NCBI RefSeq assembly: GCF_037055275.1
Contig: NZ_CP146343.1
Coordinates: forward strand, 2,142,501 to 2,206,500
Origin: Pseudomonas sp. ML2-2023-3
GTDB taxonomy: Bacteria; Pseudomonadota; Gammaproteobacteria; Pseudomonadales; Pseudomonadaceae
Direction of reading: 5' to 3'
DNA length: 64,000 nucleotides
Part shown: positions 53,353 through 63,199 of the stretch, piece after piece
How positions within the stretch are numbered: the stretch's first letter is position 1
Layout: every line of letters begins with the position of its first letter
Translations under genes and position numbers: made by a program
The notes under the pieces: model-generated
The model's database searches: none
The model's input: the letters and a program-made list of their open reading frames with translations, nothing else
What the model was told of the DNA's origin: nothing

Positions 53353-56307
53353 TCAAGTCGTCAGCCCGGCCTTGAGCATGAGCGCATCGATGTCGACTGA
53401 ATCGATTTGTTCCGGTCCGAGAAACTGCCGGGCGTACTGCATAAACACCTGTTCGTGCATAAACAGCGCGAACAGTTGGGGGTCAATATGGGCATCGCGG
53501 CACATCGTGGCCATGATGCTCAGGGCCTCACTTAACGTCTTGCTGCGTTTATAGGGGCGATCCGAAGCGGTCAGTGCCTCGAAAATGTCGGCAATCGCCA
53601 TCATCCGCGACTCCAGGCTCATCTCCTCACGCTTCAAGCGTTTTGGATAACCGCTGCCGTCCATTTTTTCGTGATGTCCACCTGCGATCTCCGCGATGTT
53701 GCTCAGGTAACTGGGCAGGGGCAGGCTGCTGAGCATCAGGATGGTTTGAACGATGTGATTATTGATGATGTAGCGTTCCTCATTGGTCAATGTGCCGCGT
53801 CTGATGCTCAAGTTGTACAGTTCGCCGCGGTTGAACTTGTATTGCGGTATGTCGAGTTTGAAGCCCCAAGGGTTTTGCGCAGCAATCACGTCGGCTTCGG
53901 GCCGGATGAAAAGGTGCTCCGGTTTGTCGGCGAGCAATCGCTCTGTGACCGGCAAGGCATGTTCCTCACGGGTGGACTGGCGTTTGTGCTCTTCCCAGGA
54001 CACCCCAAGCCGATCGTCCAGAGTCCGGCTCCATGTGCGTCGTGAAATGGCGTTCAAACGCTCAAGATCAGCTTCCATCATGGCTTCACCTCCCACATTG
54101 CATTGGGCGACAAAGGCAAAGTCGTCATCCAGCGCCGACAAGCAGGTGTCGCGCTGCTCCGTGAGTTGTTGATCATTGCCGCCCAGGGCGCGCGCTTGCC
54201 AGTAGTCGATCCATGCATCGCGCTTGAGCACTTCAAAACGGGTGCGGATCTCGTGAATGCGGTCGTACAAGGTTTCAAGCTTGGTGGCCTTGTCGACCAC
54301 ATACTCCGGCGTTGTGACCTTGCCGCAGTCATGTAGCCAGGCCGCGATGCGCAGGGCCTCCCATTGTTCGTCCGAGGGGTTGTACTGCTCAAACGGTGGC
54401 TGCTGGCTCGCCGCCGCCGCTTGGGCCAGCATCAGCGTGAGGGTTGGAACTCGCTGGCAATGGCTTGCCGTATACGGGCTTTTGGCGTCAATGGCTCCAG
54501 CCAGCAGTTGAATCAAAGCATCCAGCAACTGCTTTTGCCGTGCTTGCAGGCGCTGGCTCTCAATGGCGACCGCAGCTGTGCCTGACACCGCCTGGATAAA
54601 GGCAATCCGATCAGCCCGCAGATGATCCTGATCGTCAAGCGAGCCACTGTTGTTCAACACCAGAACCAGAATACCGACGGTCTCGCCGTGGCGGTTGTGC
54701 AGGCGAATGCCGATCAGATGGATGCTCTGGCTGTCCAGTTCGTGCATCAGTGGTTGCAAGTCGCCAGCCTGCTCGAAAGTGAGTGCGCGGGCCACACTGT
54801 CATGGCCTTCGAAAAGTGCCCGCAGCCATTCGGGGCTCTGATTGTCGTCAGGGTCTAATACCGACTGCGGCTGGGTTGTGAGGTCCTGGGGCTGGCCATT
54901 CATGATCAAGCCTTTTAATTCCAGCTGCGTACTGTCGTTTTTTGCAAGGTAGATGAGCCCGGCCTGTGCCTGCGCGATTTTGAGCGTCTCAAACAGGACC
55001 GACTGCAACAAAGGTTCAAATCGGGTATGAGCAGAGAGGCTGGAGGTGATTTCAAAAAAACTGGCGAGCGTTTCTCTCATTCGTCCCATGGAGGCTTCCA
55101 GCTGGTCAATCTCAAGCACGGGTGACTGCTTCCTGGGCGCGTAGTTGAAATCAAACCGCCGAATGGCATCGGCCTCACGCACCAGTGCCTGCAAAGGTTT
55201 GACCAGTAATCGGGACGTCACCCAACCCATGGGTACGCACAGGAAGAGGGCAATCAGCGTCATCATGGCACCTTGCCATCGCAGCTTATAGGCATCTGCC
55301 AGCAGTTCGTCTTCCGGGACCATCATGGCCAGCTGCAAACCATTGGATCCGCCGTCGTCCACCTTGAATTGTGACGTGATCCATTGGCGATTGCCGTCGT
55401 TCAGGCGATGCTCAGTGGTTGCACTCTGCTCGATCAAATAGCTCAGGGCCGGGCTTAATTCCGAGACTTTGGGTAGTTTTGCGGGATCCTGGGCGGTTAA
55501 GAGCTTGTTGAAATCCGGATAGGCGATTGCCCGGCCATCGCCATCGAATAAAACGATTTGCGTACCGGGCGTTGTCTGATGGCTGGCGAGGGTACTGGAC
55601 AGTTGAGAAAGGGTTACGTCGGCACCCATGACTGTATTCGTGGCGCTGCGTCTGGCTAATGTGGTGCCCACTTCCCGGGTGGAAAAAAACAAATAGGGGC
55701 TGGTGGTGGCTTGATTGTTGTCGGCGTGCACCGGGATAAACCATTTTCGGGTGCGAGGGTCATAGGTTTCACCCGGGATGTTTCGCTCTTCCAGCTTGGT
55801 CAAATGTTCATCCAGATATATTTTTTTTGACTCAACCGTACCGTTTGGTTCCGAGCGTTTTATCGACCAGACTTCGTAATTCGCTTGTGGCGGTGCATGC
55901 AACTGCAGCCTGATCGCTTGATTGCGCAAAGGCCTGACCAGGAAAAAGTTTCCGTTGTCATCTCCCAGGAACAAAGCAGACAGGGTGTGGTTGTCTTCGA
56001 GGGTTTGTACGAAGGGCTGCAACAGCCCCATTCTCAGTTCGACTCGATCAGTCATGGCATCAGGATTGAGAATCAGCAGGTTCAGTGCGTGCCTTATGGG
56101 TTGGTAGGCATTGAGCAAATCATGCTGCACATCCTGTTCGATATAGCCGAACAGCTTTTTACTGCTGTCGAGAATGATGTGGGTGGTTTGTAGATAGTTA
56201 AAAACGCCCAGCACTAAGCCGAGCATGAGCAACAAAAATGTAAACATCGCACTGATGTGGACATGCAATGGGAACTGGCGTTTGTGAGAGCGCGCAGTGT
56301 TGCGCAT
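53353..56307 (-). CDS. Membrane HD-GYP phosphodiesterase with dCACHE, HAMP and GAF domains
   Basis: A 984-residue protein: N-terminal helix, periplasmic CACHE-like sensor (about 50-330), second helix and HAMP (about 330-400), GAF domain (about 420-600) and HD-GYP domain. Motifs are SHCQRV, WLHDCGKV and GGHHEKMDGSGYP. Between HDCGK and the next metal His (NNHI) there is an insertion of about 130 residues. The ATG at 56307 has GGAG upstream. It is third in the leftward operon after the response regulator and BvgS-like kinase, so c-di-GMP breakdown is a probable output of that system. Confidence 0.8.
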   Translation of the reverse strand: MRNTARSHKRQFPLHVHISAMFTFLLLMLGLVLGVFNYLQTTHIILDSSKKLFGYIEQDVQHDLLNAYQPIRHALNLLILNPDAMTDRVELRMGLLQPFVQTLEDNHTLSALFLGDDNGNFFLVRPLRNQAIRLQLHAPPQANYEVWSIKRSEPNGTVESKKIYLDEHLTKLEERNIPGETYDPRTRKWFIPVHADNNQATTSPYLFFSTREVGTTLARRSATNTVMGADVTLSQLSSTLASHQTTPGTQIVLFDGDGRAIAYPDFNKLLTAQDPAKLPKVSELSPALSYLIEQSATTEHRLNDGNRQWITSQFKVDDGGSNGLQLAMMVPEDELLADAYKLRWQGAMMTLIALFLCVPMGWVTSRLLVKPLQALVREADAIRRFDFNYAPRKQSPVLEIDQLEASMGRMRETLASFFEITSSLSAHTRFEPLLQSVLFETLKIAQAQAGLIYLAKNDSTQLELKGLIMNGQPQDLTTQPQSVLDPDDNQSPEWLRALFEGHDSVARALTFEQAGDLQPLMHELDSQSIHLIGIRLHNRHGETVGILVLVLNNSGSLDDQDHLRADRIAFIQAVSGTAAVAIESQRLQARQKQLLDALIQLLAGAIDAKSPYTASHCQRVPTLTLMLAQAAAASQQPPFEQYNPSDEQWEALRIAAWLHDCGKVTTPEYVVDKATKLETLYDRIHEIRTRFEVLKRDAWIDYWQARALGGNDQQLTEQRDTCLSALDDDFAFVAQCNVGGEAMMEADLERLNAISRRTWSRTLDDRLGVSWEEHKRQSTREEHALPVTERLLADKPEHLFIRPEADVIAAQNPWGFKLDIPQYKFNRGELYNLSIRRGTLTNEERYIINNHIVQTILMLSSLPLPSYLSNIAEIAGGHHEKMDGSGYPKRLKREEMSLESRMMAIADIFEALTASDRPYKRSKTLSEALSIMATMCRDAHIDPQLFALFMHEQVFMQYARQFLGPEQIDSVDIDALMLKAGLTT

Positions 56308-56402
56308 GAGCGTTTTCTCCGCAGACAAAAGCTTGCTGGTGCATGTAAGCATAGTAAAACCGGGCCAAATTGCTCATTCCTTGGTCCGGTTCAGCCGGCG
56401 GT

Positions 56403-59400
56403 TCAGGTGTTGTTAGCCAGCTTTTCAAGTTGCCGGGTCAACGCCTGTTCGAGTTCCTGCATGGCGCCTTGTACCCGATTGCGAGCTTGGGTGAGGTTTG
56501 CCCGGTTTGCCTGTTCCAGCGCTTCACACTGCGTGATCAGGGTATTGGCTCCCACAATGCGGGCCGCGCCTTTTATCCGGTGAGCAATGTCGCCAAATGT
56601 TTGCAACTCCCCGTTGTCAGGAATCTCAAGCAACGCTTTGAGATCCTGCCGGTTACTGCGTATCAGTTCTTCCAGCAAGCGTTGGGTCTGTGCGGTGTTA
56701 TGTCCGGAAAGTGAATAGAGGCATTCAACGTTGAACACCTGCGAGCAAGGGTAGAGGGGCTCAAGGGTAGTTATTCGTTGGCTCAGCAGGGTCAGGCTGA
56801 TGGGTTTGAACAGGCAGTCGTCCATCCCGGCCTGCTCGCAGCGCTGGCGCTCTTCAGGTTGGGCATTTGCAGTAAACCCCAGCACCGTACAGGGTGGTTG
56901 TTGTAGCGTCCGCTCATGCTGGCGTATGGCTCGAGTCAGGTCATAACCGTTCATGACAGGCATGTTGCAGTCAGTAATGACCAGATCGAATGCACCCTTT
57001 TTCCAGGTTTCCAGTCCAGATGCACCATCGTGTTCTGTGGCAAAACGATGCCCTAAAAACCCCAGTTGCTGGCACATCAACAACCGATTGGCGGGATGGT
57101 CATCGACCACCAGAATGTTAAGTTGGCGAGCCGCCGGATTGATTGCTGGCTCTTGCGTCGCAACCATCGGGGAGGGGGCCAGGGCTGGAACCTTGAGTGT
57201 TATTTGAACCAGGGTTCCTACCTGGGGTTGGCTGCACAGTTCTAGACTGCCGCCCATCATTTCGCACAGGCTGCGGCAAATCACCAGACCGAGACCTGCG
57301 CCGTTGAGGGCGAGCTGCCCGCTGTTTTCCACTTGTGCGAAGGGTTCAAACAGGCGCGCCTGATCGCCCTTGCTGATGCCGATGCCTGTGTCTTTGACAC
57401 TCAACTTGAGTTCAACCTGATCAGCAGTGTGGGTGGGTAGCAAGTTGAGTTCGAGGGTTACCTGGCCATGTTGGGTGAACTTGATTGCATTGCTGATCAG
57501 GTTGGTCAGGATTTGCTTGAATCGAAGTGGGTCGATCAGTACATCGGGGGCGTTGTCTTCGGGATTGAATATCAGGGAAAGGGTCAGGCTTTTTTGCCGG
57601 GCCAGGCCATCAAAGACCCTGATCACTGAATTGGCAAGACTGCGCAGGTTGACGCGTTCAGGGGACAGATTCAGCCGTCCGGATTCGATTCGGGCAATAT
57701 CGAGAATATCGCCGATCAGTTCCAGCAGGTCCTTGGCCGAATTGTAGGCAACCTCAATGGAGGGACGGTCCAGATGTCCCTGGTCGGCACGCTTCAAGGT
57801 AAGTTCAAGCAAACCGATCACAGCGTTCATGGGTGTGCGAATCTCGTGGCTCATGGTTGCCAGGAAGGTGCTTTTGGCCCGGTTGGCGTCATCGGCCAGC
57901 TCTTTGGCAGCGCGAAGTTCATCCAGGAGCTGGCGACGTTCACTGATATCAATCCAGCCTCCGATAATGCCCTGAACCTCACCCAGCGAATCCCGATAAG
58001 GAAGGATCCAGTGGTAGATGGTGAACGTTTTGTCGCCAATATTCAGTGGCCGATCAACGATAAGCGGTGTGCCTTCACTCATGACCCGCAAGTAGTCGGC
58101 CTGATAATCATGGGCTTCATACGTGTTGTTCAAGAGGCTGCAGGTTTGCATTACCGTCTTGCCTATGATTTCTTCTCGCTTGGCTGAAAAAGCTTCCAGG
58201 TAGCTGTTGTTACAGGTTTTAAGAATGCCTTCTCGATCACGCACATAAATTGGGTGAGGCGTGCCATCGACCAGCGCCCGCATGAACTCGAACTGATCAC
58301 TGAGTGCACGTTCAGCCATTTTTCGTTGGCGGATCTGACGCCGCATATAGGCATTCCAGACCAGTGACAGCAGCAGTAAAAGGCTTGTGCCAATGATGAT
58401 CTGGTAGATCAGGCGGTGATAATTGCGCCAGTAACTGTCCGATGCCGGAATGTACCCACGCCAGCGGCTGTTGATAATGCCCAGCTCATCTGGAGCAATG
58501 CTCAACAGTGCCTTGTTGAGGATTGAGCCCAGCTCGGTGGCATCTCGTGCCGTAGCAAGGGAAAAAGTGGCGGGTTGGGTGCCGATGGTGGCGCTGATTT
58601 GCAAACGGTCCTGAAACAGCTCGGGACCCAGCAAATAATTGGCAATCACCAGAGTGCTGACCGCACCTTGCACTTGGCCTTCGGCCAGAAGTTCTGTGGC
58701 GCCATGGATATCCTCGGTTTCAATCAGGTTTATCTGTGGGTATTCACTGCGCAGGTATTCTGTCAGTGGGTTGCCTTGGGTCAAGGCCAGTTTTTTACCC
58801 GACAGCTGCTCAAGGCTTGCGGGTTGTTCATAGCCTTTTGCTGTGAGCAGGACAAATGAGTTTACGAGGTAGGGACGACTGAAGTTGAGGGTGTCCTCCC
58901 GGGATACCGACGGGCTGATTGCGGCGATGATGTCGACTTCGTGTTGATTGATCATCCGGATCATGGATCTGAAGCTCTGTGCGCGCTGTATCTCGAAGCG
59001 CAGCCCTGTGCGCAAGCGAATCATCTCCAGCAGATCGGCAGTAATGCCTCTGAAATTCCCGTTGGCGTTAAAGAAAGTCAGTGGCACCAGGGTCTCGTTG
59101 ACGACTACCTTGACCACCGGGTGCTGAGCCAGCCAGCGTTCTTCCAGCTTTGTCAGTTGCAGCTTTTGATCGGAGAGTAAAATGTCACTGCCTGCGCTCC
59201 AGCGTTTGGCAATGCTTTCTTGTTCACTGTTGGGCACGGCCTTGAGTGTGGCATTGATGATGTCGAGCAGCTCCAGGTTGTCACGGCGTACGGCAAAACT
59301 GAAACCGTGGGCCTCGTGCTTGCCAAAATTGGCCATTTTGATGTTCTTCAGATACCCCTTGTTGATCATGTAGTGGGTCGATACCGTATCCCCCAGAAAC

Positions 59401-60038
59401 ACATCGGCCTGATCGAAAGCCACAGCGTTTATGGCGTTTTGATAGGAAGGGTAAGACTGAATGATTGCCTTGGGGTAAAGCGCCTTGACCTCATTGAGTG
59501 GCAAGTAGTGGTAGACCATGCTCAGGCGCAAGCCTGCCAGTCCTTGGGAGAGCGAGCGAGTTTCTCCCTCCCGGGTGACCAGTACGGACTGATCGATGGC
59601 GTATGGAGTGGAAAGCAACAGGTTCTGGTTGGCGGCTTCGAAGCCATTTGAAGTGCCGAGCAGGTCGATCCGTCCCTCTTCAAGTGCCTTGATGGCAGCG
59701 TCTCTGGAAGCAAAACGCTGAACTTTTATCGAAACGTTGAGGGCTTTGGCCAGAATGCCAACGTAATCGGCGGTGAAACCTTCGTAGTCCTGACCGCTGT
59801 CGGTTATGTCGAAGGGCGGGTAGTCTGCGGTGGAGGTACCCACCAGAAGTTCGGGGTTGTTCTGTAGCCAATAGCGCTGTGCTTTATTCAGCGGGACGTC
59901 CATCTGATAGGAGCCCGAGCGGCTGAGCAATGAAAAGGTTTCAGTGCGGGGTGGCTCGGCGAACACTGATGTACACAGGATCAACCCTGCGAACAGTGAT
60001 AAATACTTGTTTAACCGCGTGGGCATCCTATTTCTCAC
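56403..60038 (-). CDS. BvgS-like unorthodox hybrid sensor kinase
   Basis: A 1211-residue sensor: signal peptide, two tandem SBP_bac_3 (Venus-flytrap) periplasmic domains (about 50-290 and 300-545), one membrane helix (about 555-575), PAS (about 590-715), HisKA with the H-box MSHEIRTPMNAVIG, HATPase_c, receiver (DCNMPVMNGYDLTRAIR) and a C-terminal HPt domain with HRIKGAARIVGA. This is the full BvgS/EvgS layout. The GTG start overlaps the response-regulator stop (GTGA); an ATG at 60026 is the alternative. The ligand is unknown. Confidence 0.88.
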   Translation of the reverse strand: MRNRMPTRLNKYLSLFAGLILCTSVFAEPPRTETFSLLSRSGSYQMDVPLNKAQRYWLQNNPELLVGTSTADYPPFDITDSGQDYEGFTADYVGILAKALNVSIKVQRFASRDAAIKALEEGRIDLLGTSNGFEAANQNLLLSTPYAIDQSVLVTREGETRSLSQGLAGLRLSMVYHYLPLNEVKALYPKAIIQSYPSYQNAINAVAFDQADVFLGDTVSTHYMINKGYLKNIKMANFGKHEAHGFSFAVRRDNLELLDIINATLKAVPNSEQESIAKRWSAGSDILLSDQKLQLTKLEERWLAQHPVVKVVVNETLVPLTFFNANGNFRGITADLLEMIRLRTGLRFEIQRAQSFRSMIRMINQHEVDIIAAISPSVSREDTLNFSRPYLVNSFVLLTAKGYEQPASLEQLSGKKLALTQGNPLTEYLRSEYPQINLIETEDIHGATELLAEGQVQGAVSTLVIANYLLGPELFQDRLQISATIGTQPATFSLATARDATELGSILNKALLSIAPDELGIINSRWRGYIPASDSYWRNYHRLIYQIIIGTSLLLLLSLVWNAYMRRQIRQRKMAERALSDQFEFMRALVDGTPHPIYVRDREGILKTCNNSYLEAFSAKREEIIGKTVMQTCSLLNNTYEAHDYQADYLRVMSEGTPLIVDRPLNIGDKTFTIYHWILPYRDSLGEVQGIIGGWIDISERRQLLDELRAAKELADDANRAKSTFLATMSHEIRTPMNAVIGLLELTLKRADQGHLDRPSIEVAYNSAKDLLELIGDILDIARIESGRLNLSPERVNLRSLANSVIRVFDGLARQKSLTLSLIFNPEDNAPDVLIDPLRFKQILTNLISNAIKFTQHGQVTLELNLLPTHTADQVELKLSVKDTGIGISKGDQARLFEPFAQVENSGQLALNGAGLGLVICRSLCEMMGGSLELCSQPQVGTLVQITLKVPALAPSPMVATQEPAINPAARQLNILVVDDHPANRLLMCQQLGFLGHRFATEHDGASGLETWKKGAFDLVITDCNMPVMNGYDLTRAIRQHERTLQQPPCTVLGFTANAQPEERQRCEQAGMDDCLFKPISLTLLSQRITTLEPLYPCSQVFNVECLYSLSGHNTAQTQRLLEELIRSNRQDLKALLEIPDNGELQTFGDIAHRIKGAARIVGANTLITQCEALEQANRANLTQARNRVQGAMQELEQALTRQLEKLANNT

Positions 60039-60661
60039 ACCAGGGCGTTACGTTTGGCCAGTTCGATAAGGTCTACGAGAGAATTGGCTTTTAATTTTTG
60101 CATGAGCCTTTTTTTGTAAGTGCTCACCGTTTTGTTGCTGAGGAACATGCCGGTGGCGATTTCCTTGTTTGTTTTACCTTGTGCAAACAGTTTTAGAACC
60201 ATGAGCTCCCGATCGTTAACTTGTTTGAAAAGCTCAATTTCGGAGAAGTTGTCAGTTTCATTTTTTTCAGGAGTCAATGCTTGGCTTGGGAAGTAATTGT
60301 AGCCGGAAAATACAGCTTTTATTGCACTGACAAGTTCACTCAGTTCCTCTTGCTTGCACACGTAGCCCGCAGCACCGGATTGCATGCAGCGCATGGCAAA
60401 AAGCTTGGGGGACTGAGCTGTAAGGACCAGTGTCTTAAGTGTTGAATTCATTGTGTTGAACCGTGATAACACTTCCAGGCCATCGAGTTTGGGAATGCTG
60501 ATATCGAGAATTATCAGGTCTGGTACGCACTCCCGGATCATTTGCATTGCATCTACGCCATTGTCGGTTTCTCCGACTATTTCATAACCTTCATGTTCTA
60601 ACAACATCCGAATGGCCAGCCGGATAACCGGATGGTCGTCGACAATAAAAACGGTGTTCAT
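60035..60661 (-). CDS. NarL/BvgA-type response regulator
   Basis: A 208-residue two-component regulator: receiver with Asp8, Asp9 and phospho-acceptor Asp53 (IILDISIPKLDG) and a C-terminal LuxR-type helix-turn-helix (NKEIATGMFLSNKTVSTYKKRL). It resembles BvgA/EvgA/RcsB. GGGAG precedes the ATG at 60661. It is the first gene of a leftward operon with the BvgS-like kinase and HD-GYP protein, and is preceded by two RcsB-box-like sites. Confidence 0.9.
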   Translation of the reverse strand: MNTVFIVDDHPVIRLAIRMLLEHEGYEIVGETDNGVDAMQMIRECVPDLIILDISIPKLDGLEVLSRFNTMNSTLKTLVLTAQSPKLFAMRCMQSGAAGYVCKQEELSELVSAIKAVFSGYNYFPSQALTPEKNETDNFSEIELFKQVNDRELMVLKLFAQGKTNKEIATGMFLSNKTVSTYKKRLMQKLKANSLVDLIELAKRNALV

Positions 60662-60753
60662 ATTAACGCTCCCATAAACTAACTCATAGAAAGCGCGCAC
60701 CTTAGCTCAGATATAAGAGCGTGAGCACGAATCGATATGCCTACAAGCGTAGT

Positions 60754-60770
60754 ATGGGAATTTTCCTACG
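60754..60770. promoter_or_regulatory. RcsB-box-like site 1
   Basis: ATGGGAATTTTCCTACG shares 15 of 17 bases with 60872-60888. The core TGGGAAT-N2-TCCTA resembles the RcsB/RcsAB box and contains a BvgA-like TTTCCTA heptad. It lies about 90 bases before the response-regulator start. Confidence 0.5.
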
Positions 60771-60871
60771 ATAAATCAGGCGTGGACTCACGCTTTGTTT
60801 GAAGTGGTGGAGCGTTTTAGTCGTATTTGGAGTCGTGAGTTTAAAGTGTTGGTTAAGAAGTTTGCACTTTC

Positions 60872-60888
60872 ATGGGAATAATCCTACG
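60872..60888. promoter_or_regulatory. RcsB-box-like site 2
   Basis: ATGGGAATAATCCTACG, 118 bases from site 1 and in the same orientation. Two exact-length copies suggest binding by the NarL-type regulator encoded next to them. Confidence 0.5.
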
Positions 60889-61049
60889 TATAGCTTCTTT
60901 GTGTCTACATAACGTTTTATGTGTGTTTCTTATATTCGGGTTGTTGTTTTTTTGATTGGGCTGAAAGTTTATGGGCGCCTGCAGGCGGCAGAAACGATCA
61001 GTCCGGAAGGATGAATGCCCTCCCTTTGTAAAAGGGCGGGCAACAAGTA

Positions 61050-62381
61050 TCAGCCCGGGCTGGATTGGCCCGTCATTGCCCGTGCCATTTCGGTGGCATA
61101 GCTATCGGTCATACCGGCGATAAAATCGATGATGCGTATGAAAGAGCGATGGAGTGGCCAGTGCGGATCGGGTGCGTTATTGCCCAACAAGTCGAGAATG
61201 CGACGATTTTTGAATGATGGGACTCGTCCTCCATGCTGCTCCAGTGCAGCGCCACAAAAGGCATTGAGCAGGATTTCCAGAGAGGTATAGGCGCCGATTT
61301 CATGCAGGGTCTTGCGTTTGTCCTGAAAGATTTTCTTGCGCGCCATGTCCTTGGCATCCAGTACACAGCGCTTGGCCGGGCCGTGCATGTGCTCGACCAG
61401 GTCCCCCGGCAGAGTGCCTGCCAGCAGCGCATCCTGCTGCTCGACAAAGGCCTGGGCGGCAGCGTTGGTCAGATGCTCGATTGCCTTGCCACGCAGTATG
61501 GCCAGCTTGCGTCGCCGGGAATCACCGGGGCCCAGCAGGCGGTAGGTTTCAGGCAAGTCATCACCCACCAGATCCAACAGCAGGGACTCGACTTCAGCGT
61601 ACTGCAGCAGGTCCATCTCCAGTCCATCTTCAAGGTCGATCAGCGCGTAGCAAATGTCATCGGCTGCCTCCATCAGGTAGACCAACGGATGGCGCGCCCA
61701 ACGCTGGTCTTCTATCTGGGGCAGGCCCAGTTTTTGGGCGATTCCTTCGAGCAGGTGCAGCTCGCTCTGGTAGCACCCGAACTTGTGCTTCTTGTAACCC
61801 AGCGAGTCAGCGTGGCGCGCAGTCCAGGGGTACTTGAGGAAGGTGCCCAGCGTTGCGTGGGTCAGGCGCGTACCGCCATCAAACTGGTGATATTCCAGCT
61901 GCGTCAGCACGCGAAAACCCTGGGCGTTGCCTTCGAAACTCAAGAAATCATTGCGCTCAACGTCACTCATGTCGTCCAGCCAGCCACGTTTGGCTGCCTG
62001 TTCAAACCAGTTGCGAATGGCATCCTCTCCGGAGTGACCGAAGGGCGGGTTGCCAATGTCATGGGCCAGGCAGGCCGATTGCACCACCATGCCCAGGTCG
62101 GCCGGATCGCACCAATCAGGCAAGGCGCTACGGATTGTTTCACCCACCCGCATGCCCAGTGAACGACCGACACAGCTGACTTCGAGTGAGTGGGTGAGGC
62201 GGGTATGGATATGATCGTTACTGTTGACCGGGTGGACTTGAGTCTTGCGTCCCAGGCGACGAAATGCCCCAGAAAAGATAATCCGGTCGTGATCTTTGTG
62301 GAAAGGGCTGCGCCCGAGCTCTTCGGGGCTGTGATGAGGTTTTCCCAAGCGTTCGCGATTAAGCAGGGTTTGCCAATCCAA
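61050..62381 (-). CDS. dgt: Deoxyguanosinetriphosphate triphosphohydrolase-like protein
   Basis: A 443-residue HD-domain dNTPase: [12 protein letters not shown], then [15 protein letters not shown] with the metal-binding HD, and [19 protein letters not shown] later. It removes triphosphate from dNTPs and helps control dNTP pools. The start is TTG with GGAG upstream. Confidence 0.9.
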   Translation of the reverse strand: MDWQTLLNRERLGKPHHSPEELGRSPFHKDHDRIIFSGAFRRLGRKTQVHPVNSNDHIHTRLTHSLEVSCVGRSLGMRVGETIRSALPDWCDPADLGMVVQSACLAHDIGNPPFGHSGEDAIRNWFEQAAKRGWLDDMSDVERNDFLSFEGNAQGFRVLTQLEYHQFDGGTRLTHATLGTFLKYPWTARHADSLGYKKHKFGCYQSELHLLEGIAQKLGLPQIEDQRWARHPLVYLMEAADDICYALIDLEDGLEMDLLQYAEVESLLLDLVGDDLPETYRLLGPGDSRRRKLAILRGKAIEHLTNAAAQAFVEQQDALLAGTLPGDLVEHMHGPAKRCVLDAKDMARKKIFQDKRKTLHEIGAYTSLEILLNAFCGAALEQHGGRVPSFKNRRILDLLGNNAPDPHWPLHRSFIRIIDFIAGMTDSYATEMARAMTGQSSPG

Positions 62382-62488
62382 GGCGCAGTGCTCCGTTAAT
62401 GACTAATGGCGCAGCTTCTCGCTTCAGGCCGGATGCTGCAAGAGGGGCAAGCCCCGTCCTGCAGAATGAAGGAGGGTGGCTGCGCCGC

Positions 62489-62827
62489 TCAAGGCTTGCG
62501 CGATGCCTGGATAACCATCTTGATCAGCGGTATTAAACCTGTGGTCAGGCCTATCCAGCGGGAAGCACCTTCGGCGTTTTTACTTTTGGCGCCTCTGCCT
62601 GTCAGAAAACCGAGCAAGGTCACAATCCCGACTCCCCACAGGGGAGCGTGCTTGATTCCAAGGGTTTCCTGCCAGTTGCTGGTCATCCCGCGCATTTTTT
62701 GCAAGGGCTGCAGCAACTGTTGGGATTCATGACGAATCTCCTGGCGATGCATTTCCATGCGCAAGCGAATCAGTGTTTTACGCAATTCCTGGCGTGAGGC
62801 GTTTTTTGGCAGTTCAGGCAGGCTCAT
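62489..62827 (-). CDS. Small membrane-associated protein of unknown function (YqjK-like position)
   Basis: A 112-residue protein with a charged helical N-terminus (MSLPELPKNASRQELRKTL) and one to two hydrophobic segments (about 66-100, WGVGIVTLLGFLTGR and TTGLIPLIKMVI). It overlaps the holin-like gene upstream by 4 bases (ATGA). By position it corresponds to YqjK of the E. coli yqjDEK operon, but I would not assert homology. Confidence 0.7.
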   Translation of the reverse strand: MSLPELPKNASRQELRKTLIRLRMEMHRQEIRHESQQLLQPLQKMRGMTSNWQETLGIKHAPLWGVGIVTLLGFLTGRGAKSKNAEGASRWIGLTTGLIPLIKMVIQASRKP

Positions 62828-63198
62828 GGCAGCAAACGCTCGCGGTCTTTGGCCAGCTCTTCAAGCGTGGCGTTGAAAGGAGATGATTCATCGAACACCG
62901 CGGCTTTGAGGCGCAGCCCGCAAAAAACAGCGGCCAGCGTATAAAACAGACAAAGCCCGATGATGCCCGGGATGCGGTAACTGTCCCATAGCAAAATCAT
63001 GACCAGCGCCGACAGCCCGATCAACAGCAGAAGCCCGAATACGAGTGCCAGGCCGGCAAACAACAACAGGCTGACCGTGCGCGCCTTCTGCTCTTGCAGC
63101 TCAATGCCCAGCAGCTCGACATGACTGTGCAACAGACCCAGAAACGCGGCACCCAGGCGCCGCGGTGAGGAACGGGGGGTACCTGATTCGTCTGTCAT
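62824..63198 (-). CDS. Phage-holin-family/YqjE-like membrane protein
   Basis: A 124-residue protein with a cytoplasmic N-terminus (MTDESGTPRSSPRRLGAAFL) and two transmembrane helices (about 45-70 and 78-100) in the middle, with a short soluble C-terminus. It matches the YqjE/Actinobacterial holin-like family, which is not a phage lysis protein in this context. Middle gene of the DUF883 operon. Confidence 0.8.
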   Translation of the reverse strand: MTDESGTPRSSPRRLGAAFLGLLHSHVELLGIELQEQKARTVSLLLFAGLALVFGLLLLIGLSALVMILLWDSYRIPGIIGLCLFYTLAAVFCGLRLKAAVFDESSPFNATLEELAKDRERLLP

Positions 63199-63199
63199 A

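Larger units (their letters stand above)
60662..61049. other. Control region upstream of the response-regulator operon
   Basis: 388 bases between the response-regulator start and the dgt stop. It contains the two repeated boxes at 60754-60770 and 60872-60888 and an AT-rich stretch. I see no convincing coding frame. Confidence 0.55.

Noticed and set aside
62824..63198. Prophage remnant because of the holin-family match
   Set aside because: It sits in a YqjD/YqjE-like operon with no lysin, integrase or structural genes.
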